This document shows positions 1 to 4,697 of a DNA stretch of 5,454 bases, piece after piece. Location: assembly GCA_021797055.1 (NCBI GenBank), contig JAKAAI010000115.1, positions 1 to 5,454 on the forward strand, given 5' to 3'. Under the pieces are notes generated by a model, which worked only from the letters and a program-made list of their open reading frames with translations, did not search any database and was not told the origin of the DNA. How positions within the stretch are numbered: position 1 is the first letter of the stretch; every line of letters begins with the position of its first letter. This DNA is from Thermoplasmata archaeon. GTDB lineage: Archaea > Thermoplasmatota > Thermoplasmata > Thermoplasmatales > Thermoplasmataceae. Made by a program: the position numbers and the translations under genes.

Positions 1-39
1 GGATTGGGAATACCAACTCCATTTGAGCATCTGATTTAA
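1..39 (+). CDS. Alternative: 3' tail of a convergent plus-strand gene
   Basis: Frame 1 of the plus strand reads GLGIPTPFEHLI and stops at TAA 37-39. The residues look protein-like, and the gene would converge on the aldehyde dehydrogenase with a 67-base gap. Only twelve codons are visible, so the family cannot be named. It competes with the minus-strand frame at 1-64. Confidence 0.2.
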   Translation, partial: GLGIPTPFEHLI

Positions 40-64
40 CGGATACCTGGGCTGATAATTTCAT
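1..64 (-). CDS. Possible 5' end of a further minus-strand gene (runs off left edge)
   Basis: An ATG at 64-62 opens a minus-strand frame that stays open to the window edge, for 21 codons. It begins MKLSAQVSVKSDAQ and continues MELVFPI. It starts 42 bases after the aldehyde dehydrogenase stop and has the same orientation as the five genes before it. No Shine-Dalgarno sequence is visible, but an AT-rich stretch at about 83-96 lies near the distance expected of a TATA box for a leaderless start. I do not recognise the protein. The competing reading is a plus-strand gene tail at 1-39 over the same bases, and both cannot easily be genes. The fragment is too short to decide. Confidence 0.3.
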   Translation of the reverse strand, partial: MKLSAQVSVKSDAQMELVFPI

Positions 65-90
65 TATTAAAAGCAATTGGTGAATGAATA

Positions 91-105
91 ATTACTTGAG
101 GTAAT
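91..105. terminator. Small dyad just after the aldehyde dehydrogenase stop
   Basis: ATTAC (91-95) and GTAAT (101-105) form a perfect 5-bp inverted repeat with a 5-base loop, starting one base beyond the TAG stop of the dehydrogenase gene. The stem is weak and no long U-run follows, so a role in 3'-end formation is only a possibility. Confidence 0.2.
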
Positions 106-106
106 A

Positions 107-1651
107 CTAGATTTTGAATTCCACTCCCTGAGCCAGTGGCAGTTCCTTGCCGTAATTTATTGTAATCGTCTGGCGCCTCATGTAATTCTTCCATGCATCG
201 CTTCCGCTTTCCCGTCCTCCTCCCGTATCCTTTTCTCCACCAAAAGCTCCGCCTATTTCAGCCCCGGCGGTTCCCGTGTTCACATTGACGATACCGCAAT
301 CAGACCCGCGGTGAGAGATAAAGTACTCGCTTTCCAAAAGGTCCTTTGTAAAGATAGAGGAGGATAAGCCCTGTGGTACAGAATTATGAATCTGAACGGC
401 GTCCTCGAGAGTGTGATACTTAAAAACGTACAGGATTGGTGCAAATGTTTCAGTTTTGCAGATCTCCATGTCAGGCCTTGCTTCTATAAGGGCAGGTTTG
501 ACATAATAACCATCAAGGCCCTTTATCTTTGCTCTTGTTCCGCCTGCAAGCAGCCTGCCACCCTCCTTCTGCGCTTCAGAAATTGCGGCTTCAAATTTCC
601 TGACTGCAGATTCGTCTATCAGCGGGCCAACAAGAGTACCACTTTTTCTTGGGTCGCCGACTGAGACTTCGCTGTAGATTTTTTCCATCTTTTTTACAAA
701 GGTATCATATATCTTGTCGCTAACGATAACACGCCTGGTTGACGTACATCTTTGGCCCGCAGTAGCCAGTGCCCCAAATGCTACACCTTTAAGAGCTATC
801 TCCATGTCTGCGTGGTCTGAAACTACAGCGGCATTGTTGCCACCAAGCTCAAGAATTGATTTCCCAAGCCTTTCAGAAACAAGTAGAGATACTTTCTTAC
901 CAGACTGGACAGACCCGGTGAATGATATGAGCTTGATCCTTCTGTCTGATGCCATTTTTGAGCCAATCTCTTCACCACTCCCTGTCATGAGTGAGAAAAT
1001 CTGCGGTACCCCTTCCTCCTCGAGCACACTGCTCACAACGTTCATAATGGCAACTGCCGCAAGAGGAGTCTTTGAAGATGGTTTCCAGATTGATGTATCT
1101 CCACATACCGCGGCTATAAATGCATTCCAGGACCATACTGAAGAAGGGAAATTAAATGACGAAATGATGCCTATTGGACCCAGTGGGACATACTGTTCCA
1201 TCATCCTGTGCCACGGTCTCTCGCTTGCAAGAACAAGTCCTTCTAACTGTCTGGATAGCCCTACTGAAAAGTCTGCAATATCTATCATTTCCTGAATTTC
1301 GCCTTTTCCTTCAGATATTGTCTTTCCTGCCTCCAGAGTCACAAGCATCCCAAGATCTTCCTTTGCATTTCTAAGGGCCTGTCCAATCTTCAGCATAACT
1401 GAGCCTCGTTTAGGTGGCGGTATCTCGACCCATTCCTTGTAACTTTTCTCCGAGTGTGAGACCAGCTTGTCATAATCGACAGGGCTTGTTGATGAAACAG
1501 AAGCCAGAAGAGATCCATCTATTGGACTGTATGACTTAATCAAAGCATTGGTTTTTTGTTTACTCCACCTGCCATAAAAAGTTCCAGAGTTGATTTCTTC
1601 AAGTGATAGCCGGGCGAATAGTTCCTCTCTTTTCCTGTCTGGTGATGCCAT
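107..1651 (-). CDS. ALDH7-family (antiquitin-like) 2-aminoadipate-6-semialdehyde dehydrogenase
   Basis: NAD(P)-dependent aldehyde dehydrogenase of about 514 residues, close to the roughly 510 of cytosolic antiquitin. The known family reaction is oxidation of 2-aminoadipate 6-semialdehyde to 2-aminoadipate in lysine breakdown. Numbering from the ATG at 1651, visible residues are N167 (SFNFP), K190 (WKPSS), the FTGS turn at 244-247, general base E268 (ELGGNNA), nucleophile C302 (TAGQRCTSTRR) and E401/F403 (TETFAPIL). The C-terminal block GSDCGIVNVN through GGEKDTGGGRESGSDAW is an ALDH7 hallmark. E121 and R301, the antiquitin residues that grip the substrate's amino-acid end, are both present. 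An in-frame TTG at 1660 would add three residues. I prefer the ATG because the AGGT at 1661-1664 abuts the TTG but lies 9 bases before the ATG. The gene follows the polyprenyl synthase by 43 bases and may be cotranscribed. The family call is firm. The substrate is inferred. Confidence 0.95.
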   Translation of the reverse strand: MASPDRKREELFARLSLEEINSGTFYGRWSKQKTNALIKSYSPIDGSLLASVSSTSPVDYDKLVSHSEKSYKEWVEIPPPKRGSVMLKIGQALRNAKEDLGMLVTLEAGKTISEGKGEIQEMIDIADFSVGLSRQLEGLVLASERPWHRMMEQYVPLGPIGIISSFNFPSSVWSWNAFIAAVCGDTSIWKPSSKTPLAAVAIMNVVSSVLEEEGVPQIFSLMTGSGEEIGSKMASDRRIKLISFTGSVQSGKKVSLLVSERLGKSILELGGNNAAVVSDHADMEIALKGVAFGALATAGQRCTSTRRVIVSDKIYDTFVKKMEKIYSEVSVGDPRKSGTLVGPLIDESAVRKFEAAISEAQKEGGRLLAGGTRAKIKGLDGYYVKPALIEARPDMEICKTETFAPILYVFKYHTLEDAVQIHNSVPQGLSSSIFTKDLLESEYFISHRGSDCGIVNVNTGTAGAEIGGAFGGEKDTGGGRESGSDAWKNYMRRQTITINYGKELPLAQGVEFKI

Positions 1652-1694
1652 TGTGATCAAGACCTAATTGCTTAAAGGTATACTATTTTAGCTT

Positions 1695-2681
1695 TCAAGC
1701 CATATTTCCAATTCTATCTATGACTATCATCGCAAGGTCCATAAGCAGGTTTATGTCTTCTGAACTGCCGCTCTTGTTTAGAGCTTTCATAGACTCTTCC
1801 ACATAATATTTTGCCTTGTTGAAGGCATAGTCTATAGAGCCGGTTTTCGCAAGAATTTTCTTTAGCTCGTTCTTGTTGTCTGCGTCTCCAGTAGGGAATT
1901 TTATTATTTCCACCAGTCTTTCGTAATACGAGTCTGCATTTTTAAGTGCATGGATTGTTGGAAGAGTGATTGCGTTATGCTTGATATCCGCAAAAACTGC
2001 CTTTCCAAGTTTAGCTTCCTCTCCAACTATGTCAAGGATGTCATCTGTTATCTGGAAGGCGATTCCAAGGTTGAAAGCGAAGTCGGATAGGTTTTTCTTT
2101 AATTCTGGAGGCGAATGTGCAGCTGTCGTAGCTGCCAGAGTGCAAACAGAGAAGAAATAAGCGGTTTTCTTCGAAATTATTTCCAGATACGCTTCTTCAG
2201 CCAGATCGAGTTTTCCCAGATTCATGTATTCCAGAATCTGCCCCTCAGCCAGCTGGGACGCACAATCTGACATGATCTTTGAGACTTCATAACCATATCT
2301 TGATCCCAGTTCATACGCCTTGGCAAACAGGTAATCGCCAACTACTATTGCATTGTCCAGACCATATAGCGAGTTGAGTGTTTTCTTCCCCCTCCTTGTG
2401 GGTGCATTGTCTATAATATCATCATGAATAAGGCTTGCAGTATGAATTAGTTCGCATGAAGAGGCAAGATCCAGAATTTTTTCATATGGTTCAGTGGAAG
2501 CTATCTCATAAGCGAGGATCGTGAGCAGTGGACGGAATCTCTTCCCACCTGCTTCAACAATATACTTGGACATCTGGTAAAGTTCTTTCTGGTCTGTATA
2601 TATAGACTCTATAAGCGAAGTATTGATTTTTGTAATTTTTTCGGATAGGCTACTCTCCCATTCTACCAGAAAGTCCTTCAT
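1695..2681 (-). CDS. All-trans polyprenyl diphosphate synthase (IspA/GGPPS/long-chain superfamily)
   Basis: Soluble helical prenyltransferase (328 residues) that condenses isopentenyl diphosphate onto an allylic diphosphate. Diagnostic motifs are GGKRFRP at 45-51 (substrate phosphate binding), the first Asp-rich motif DDIID at 87-91 followed by R96/R97, the helix-F GQ at 148-149, K172-T173, and the second Asp-rich motif DDILD at 213-217. In the late loop (226-241, GKAVFADIKHNAITLP) K227 is present, but the Gly-Lys pair common in short-chain enzymes is N236-A237. The residues 5 and 4 before the first Asp are A82 and S83, both small, which leaves room for a longer product. Archaea need C20 diphosphate for lipids and often a long chain for quinones. 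These features lean to the long-chain type, but a geranylgeranyl diphosphate synthase cannot be excluded. The start is ATG 2681, with a TATA-like box 30-42 bases upstream. Confidence 0.93.
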   Translation of the reverse strand: MKDFLVEWESSLSEKITKINTSLIESIYTDQKELYQMSKYIVEAGGKRFRPLLTILAYEIASTEPYEKILDLASSCELIHTASLIHDDIIDNAPTRRGKKTLNSLYGLDNAIVVGDYLFAKAYELGSRYGYEVSKIMSDCASQLAEGQILEYMNLGKLDLAEEAYLEIISKKTAYFFSVCTLAATTAAHSPPELKKNLSDFAFNLGIAFQITDDILDIVGEEAKLGKAVFADIKHNAITLPTIHALKNADSYYERLVEIIKFPTGDADNKNELKKILAKTGSIDYAFNKAKYYVEESMKALNKSGSSEDINLLMDLAMIVIDRIGNMA

Positions 2682-2710
2682 ACGGTTTGCAGCACCATAT
2701 CACGACTAAA

Positions 2711-2723
2711 GATTTAATTTATA
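2711..2723 (-). promoter_or_regulatory. TATA-like box of the polyprenyl synthase gene
   Basis: On the minus strand this reads TATAAATTAAATC, a good archaeal TATA match. Its centre is about 36 bases before the ATG at 2681, which predicts transcription from near 2690 and a leader of about 10 bases. It suggests the synthase is transcribed independently of alba. Confidence 0.5.
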
Positions 2724-2738
2724 CGTGTTCTCCGTAAA

Positions 2739-2764
2739 TAAAAAAATAAGAATTTAGGAGAAAA
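2739..2764 (-). terminator. T-rich terminator after alba
   Basis: Directly after the alba TGA (2765-2767) the minus strand reads TTTTCTCC, then a run close to TTATTTTTTTATTTA at about 2737-2751. Oligo-T tracts without strong hairpins are the usual archaeal intrinsic termination signal. It separates alba from the polyprenyl synthase. Confidence 0.55.
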
Positions 2765-3034
2765 TCACCGAGTAAGGAGTATTTCTATTGAAGAAACGTT
2801 CGACTGCCCTCGTTCTCCTTCCATGACTTCAGTATCGAGCTTTATAGACTGGTATTTCAGCTCTTTGATGAATTTATGTTTTGTAATCTCTGCAATATCA
2901 ACAGCCTTGCTTATTGACTTTCCCCTTGCCTTTATGGTGATCTGTTCCACATTGTTGTTGAATTGCGTTACTATTGCCAGAACATAGTTCATTGTAGGTT
3001 TTTTTCCAACGTAGATGATGCTTAACTCTGCCAT
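2765..3034 (-). CDS. albA: Alba-family DNA/RNA-binding chromatin protein
   Basis: An 89-residue protein, the usual Alba length, that as a dimer coats DNA and also binds RNA in archaea. The N-terminal block IYVGKKPTMNYVLA (7-20) contains the Lys pair K11-K12, matching K16-K17 of the Sulfolobus protein, where K16 is the regulated acetylation site. The second hallmark, KARGKSISKAVDIAEI (35-50), is the core helix and adjoining strand. The basic beta-hairpin around 70-80 (MEGERGQSNV) is the DNA-grasping arm, and the end VSSIEILL is typical. The ATG at 3034 is supported by AGAGG about 6 bases upstream (3041-3045) and a TATA-like box at 3062-3078. It lies 69 bases after the Lrp-type gene but has its own promoter and terminator, so it is probably monocistronic. 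Confidence 0.96.
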   Translation of the reverse strand: MAELSIIYVGKKPTMNYVLAIVTQFNNNVEQITIKARGKSISKAVDIAEITKHKFIKELKYQSIKLDTEVMEGERGQSNVSSIEILLTR

Positions 3035-3061
3035 AGAAATCCTCTTTGGTCAAAGTAATTT

Positions 3062-3078
3062 ACTGTATATAATTATAT
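3062..3078 (-). promoter_or_regulatory. TATA-like box of alba
   Basis: The minus strand reads ATATAATTATATACAG in the gap between the regulator gene and alba. It is centred about 35 bases before the ATG, so transcription should begin near 3045, just at or before the AGAGG ribosome-binding site. Confidence 0.55.
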
Positions 3079-3103
3079 CGTGCCTGAGGACCTATTATCA
3101 TCG

Positions 3104-3496
3104 CTATACCAATCTGATCAGTGTATCTGTTTCTTTCACGCCGTCGATGGATCTTATTGTATCTGCGGCTCTATTGATCTGATCCAGTTTCTGCGCAATG
3201 ATTCTAACCGAGAAATCGTAGGAACCCGAAAGTTCATAGATTTCATTGAACCTTCTTCTTAACTCTAGAAGAACCTTTGCAGAATCTTCAGTTCTGACCT
3301 TTACGAGGATAATTGACGTTAACGCTCCGGACCCAAGTGAGACTGTGAAGTTCCTGATAACTCCATCGTTGAGCATCTTTTGGATCCTGTGCCTTACAGT
3401 TCCCTCAGAAATCCCGAGATTCTTGGCGATTTCGATGTTGGAGATGCGGGAATTCCGATTCAGAAGTTCAATAATCTTCCAGTCTCTTTCATCCAC
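3104..3496 (-). CDS. Lrp/AsnC-family transcriptional regulator
   Basis: A 130-residue feast/famine regulator, near the short end for archaeal members. Residues 1-48 form the N-terminal helix-turn-helix domain, with the recognition region in IEIAKNLGISEGTVRHRIQKM (21-41, given with its key GTVR at 32-35). Residues about 58-130 form the RAM ligand-binding and dimerisation domain, including GSYDF (91-95) and the closing INRAADTIRSIDGV. Such proteins bind DNA as dimers or octamers and usually respond to amino acids. The start is GTG at 3496. A TAG lies six codons upstream in frame with no ATG between, so GTG is the only reasonable choice. No Shine-Dalgarno sequence is seen, so translation may be leaderless. 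A dyad at 3558-3576 lies about 70 bases upstream and could be an autoregulatory site. The ligand is unknown. A lysine link to the nearby ALDH7 gene is only a guess. Confidence 0.93.
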   Translation of the reverse strand: MDERDWKIIELLNRNSRISNIEIAKNLGISEGTVRHRIQKMLNDGVIRNFTVSLGSGALTSIILVKVRTEDSAKVLLELRRRFNEIYELSGSYDFSVRIIAQKLDQINRAADTIRSIDGVKETDTLIRLV

Positions 3497-3515
3497 GTAC
3501 GTAGATGTGTTCTAT

Positions 3516-3526
3516 GCAATTTAGGT
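3516..3526 (-). promoter_or_regulatory. Weak TATA-like element before the Lrp-type gene
   Basis: The minus strand reads CCTAAATTGCA about 20-30 bases before the GTG start. The position suits a leaderless transcript, but the match to the TATA consensus is modest. Confidence 0.3.
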
Positions 3527-3557
3527 TATGGTCCTATACCTCATAGATAGGGGCTAA

Positions 3558-3576
3558 ATTCTAGAGAGACTAGAAT
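3558..3576. promoter_or_regulatory. Perfect 7-bp inverted repeat, possible operator or 3' hairpin
   Basis: ATTCTAG (3558-3564) and CTAGAAT (3570-3576) are a perfect inverted repeat around AGAGA. It starts one base after the stop codon of the 92-residue gene and lies 62-80 bases before the Lrp-type start. Lrp-family proteins bind short AT-rich dyads of about this length, so autoregulation is possible. No U-run follows on the minus strand, which argues against a classical terminator. Confidence 0.4.
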
Positions 3577-3855
3577 CTAGCGATAAAGCGATTTCCCCTG
3601 ATCATCTGGTGAGGTTTTTCTCTTCGATATAAGTTCCTTGGGTACTTTTTGAAGTCGGATTATGTTTGTGGCCTGTACCATATATATAGGGAGACCAGAG
3701 TTTGGATCGTTTCCGGATCTTGCGATTGAAACTATTTCCATCTTTATTTGTATAACTGAACCGTCCTGAAGTCTTACTGTTATCCATTTTGGTTCCTCGT
3801 CTATGTCAAACCCTATAAGTTCAGCGTCTCCGGGCAGTCCACCCTGCATTGCCAT
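3577..3855 (-). CDS. Small conserved-looking protein of unknown function (92 aa)
   Basis: I do not recognise this protein by name. It has a short Gly-rich start (MAMQGGLPGD), then a probably all-beta core from about 12 to 70. That core has alternating hydrophobic strands such as WITVRLQDGSVIQIKMEIV (24-42) and IYMVQATNIIRLQKV (57-71), with a turn at NDPNSG (49-54). It closes with a charged, probably flexible tail (73-92, KELISKRKTSPDDQGK). There is no signal peptide or membrane segment, so it is likely cytosolic. The strand-turn pattern suggests a small beta-barrel, possibly nucleic-acid or protein binding, which is inference. The ATG at 3855 has AGGT 3 bases upstream. An in-frame ATG two codons later is an alternative. 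An AT-rich element at about 3876-3890 fits a leaderless promoter. A shorter frame inside it is a shadow. Confidence 0.8.
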   Translation of the reverse strand: MAMQGGLPGDAELIGFDIDEEPKWITVRLQDGSVIQIKMEIVSIARSGNDPNSGLPIYMVQATNIIRLQKVPKELISKRKTSPDDQGKSLYR

Positions 3856-4135
3856 GATACCTTTATGCCTATTTGCATAATAGAATTATCCTATCCCATA
3901 TGAGCTTTCATTATACAATAAGATGAATGTTATCTTGGCATATACCAGAATGAAGAAAGAAATCATCCCGAGAATGAAAGCTATTAAATTTAAAATAAGT
4001 TTCAAAAGCCCTTCCCACAGTGTTTATTTAATTGATAGTTGCGTTTCTGGGCAAATATCTTAAAGTTTGAAGATCTGGCAAATAATATTATTAGTTCTCT
4101 TTGAAGATGTTTCAAGTCGACGACCGCATACTAGT
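3856..4135. other. Intergenic region without a convincing gene
   Basis: About 280 AT-rich bases lie between divergent transcription units. The left end holds the probable promoter of the 92-residue gene and the right end leads into the tRNA promoter. A 46-codon plus-strand ORF (3923-4063) starts MNVILAYTRMKKEI but has no Shine-Dalgarno sequence and no recognisable content. A 12-bp perfect palindrome AATAATATTATT lies at 4081-4092, TTGAA/TTCAA flank a 5-base spacer at 4101-4115, and TTTGAAGAT occurs twice (4066-4074 and 4100-4108). None of these is explained. Confidence 0.6.
3903..3982. repeat. Spaced 10-bp inverted repeat
   Basis: AGCTTTCATT (3903-3912) and AATGAAAGCT (3973-3982) are exact reverse complements separated by 60 bases. 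In a region this size one such pair is marginally unlikely by chance. It could be paired regulator sites or a remnant of a mobile element's ends, but nothing supports either reading further. Confidence 0.35.
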
Positions 4136-4149
4136 ATTTTTAATATATT
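4136..4149 (+). promoter_or_regulatory. TATA-like box of tRNA-Leu
   Basis: ATTTTTAATATATT lies about 24-37 bases before the mature 5' end at 4173, the usual place for an archaeal tRNA promoter, so the primary transcript should have at most a few extra 5' bases. Confidence 0.55.
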
Positions 4150-4172
4150 GCCGGAGCATAAACGGACTCACT

Positions 4173-4257
<85 letters not shown>

Positions 4258-4519
4258 TCATCCTTACAAGACAAAGCCTAGTGCTAAGTTCTCTACTATT
4301 GATAGTTTGATAAATACGCTAAACTACAACATATAATTAAAACACAATTCAATTAAGCCTCAAGCAAGTAGGATATTTTTGAATTCATGGTTCAAAGATA
4401 AGAGATACCAAAAGTTAATATTGGGCAATCTCAATATTGTTAGTTAATGGTAGCAGAGTATTTTATCCCAGTCTCCCAGAGGCGTTTTTATTTAGTATCG
4501 ATTATGACTTTTATCGTCT
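4258..4519. other. AT-rich intergenic region downstream of the tRNA
   Basis: No convincing gene is visible. There is no second copy of the tRNA 3' end that would mark an integrated element within the window. A hairpin-capable pair, AATATTG (4417-4423) and CAATATT (4432-4438), is followed by a 25-codon hydrophobic ORF (4447-4524), and a short GC-richer patch precedes TTTTTATTT at 4485-4493. Together these could be a small RNA with its terminator, but this is weak. Confidence 0.5.
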
Positions 4520-4537
4520 TATAATTATAGAATTATA
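4520..4537. repeat. 7-bp inverted repeat, upstream dyad of the peptide-ORF promoter
   Basis: TATAATT (4520-4526) and AATTATA (4531-4537) surround ATAG. Its centre lies exactly 30 bp, close to three helical turns, from the centre of the stronger dyad at 4547-4570. The region is very AT-rich, which raises the chance of coincidence. Confidence 0.35.
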
Positions 4538-4546
4538 TCTATCTTG

Positions 4547-4570
4547 TTAAATATAAATAATTATATTTAA
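4547..4570. promoter_or_regulatory. Perfect 10-bp inverted repeat overlapping the peptide-ORF promoter
   Basis: TTAAATATAA (4547-4556) and TTATATTTAA (4561-4570) are exact reverse complements around ATAA. The right arm overlaps the TATA-like sequence at 4562-4573, so a protein bound here would block transcription of the small ORF at 4596. It may be an operator, or simply AT-rich promoter sequence. Confidence 0.45.
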
Positions 4571-4573
4571 TAA
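4562..4573 (+). promoter_or_regulatory. TATA-like box of the small peptide ORF
   Basis: TATATTTAATAA is centred about 28 bases before the ATG at 4596. That distance predicts transcription starting at or next to the ATG, that is, a leaderless mRNA, which is common in archaea. Confidence 0.45.
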
Positions 4574-4595
4574 CTACAATAGATTACCTAATTTG

Positions 4596-4697
4596 ATGAT
4601 GTCCCTAAAACCGAAAACAACAGTATTACAAGAGAAAGAGGAAAAGGAGGTGCGAATTCTAATGGAGCCAGTTACAGGCGGAACCTACGTTTGGTAA
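4596..4697 (+). CDS. Probable small peptide gene (33 aa, or 11 aa from an internal start)
   Basis: I do not recognise this peptide. Its 33 codons give an N-terminal part MMSLKPKTTVLQ, a charged, helix-prone middle EKEEKEVR (13-20), and the ending MEPVTGGTYVW (23-33), with a Gly-Gly turn and aromatic terminal residues. Two adjacent ATGs (4596, 4599) lie at leaderless distance from a TATA-like box. A third in-frame ATG at 4662 is preceded by a perfect ribosome-binding sequence, GGAGGTG (4646-4652), with a 9-base spacer, and would give only the last 11 residues. The TAA at 4695-4697 enters a U-rich hairpin. The gene overlaps the 3' end of the convergent TPR gene by 13 bases. The leader-plus-core look resembles precursors of processed or secreted peptides, which is inference. 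The alternative is that the purine-rich stretch is only the complement of a pyrimidine-rich terminator for the TPR gene. Confidence 0.45.
   Translation: MMSLKPKTTVLQEKEEKEVRILMEPVTGGTYVW
4630..4653 (-). terminator. Possible pyrimidine-rich terminator of the TPR gene
   Basis: On the minus strand, about 32 bases after the TPR stop, lies a tract of CACCTCC, TTTTCC and TCTTTCTCTTG. Archaeal termination prefers T-rich tracts, so this could end the TPR transcript. It is the exact complement of the purine-rich coding and ribosome-binding stretch of the opposing small ORF, so the two readings compete. Confidence 0.3.
4646..4652 (+). promoter_or_regulatory. Strong internal Shine-Dalgarno sequence
   Basis: GGAGGTG is fully complementary to the archaeal 16S rRNA 3' end (CACCUCC), with 9 bases before ATG 4662. 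It is the best ribosome-binding match I noticed in the window, and it precedes an 11-codon frame that ends at TAA 4695-4697. It is also coding sequence (Lys-Glu-Val) of the longer frame. Confidence 0.5.

Noticed and set aside
386..1374. Plus-strand ORFs opposite the aldehyde dehydrogenase
   Set aside because: They are antisense shadows of a gene with full family motifs. Their translations are Cys/Ser/Pro-rich without domain character.
1966..2160. Plus-strand ORF opposite the polyprenyl synthase
   Set aside because: Antisense shadow covering the second Asp-rich motif of the real gene.
3080..3524. Two plus-strand ORFs opposite the Lrp-type regulator
   Set aside because: The opposite strand carries a complete helix-turn-helix plus RAM protein. 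These frames have no start signals or motifs.
3602..3787. 61-codon minus-strand frame inside the 92-residue gene
   Set aside because: Out-of-frame overlap on the same strand with low-complexity polar content. The longer frame has a better start and beta-strand patterning.
3923..4063. 46-codon plus-strand ORF in the intergenic region (MNVILAYTRMKK...)
   Set aside because: No Shine-Dalgarno sequence, the TATA-like sequence is too close to the ATG, and there is no recognisable content. It could be expected by chance in AT-rich DNA.
4447..4524. 25-codon hydrophobic plus-strand ORF (MVAEYFIPVSQRR...)
   Set aside because: No ribosome-binding site and only a vague AT-rich upstream element. It is too short to support without conservation.
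4594..4603. C/D-box-like TGATGA that might mark a guide RNA
   Set aside because: I found no CTGA D box at a suitable distance. The TGATGA comes from the tandem ATG start.
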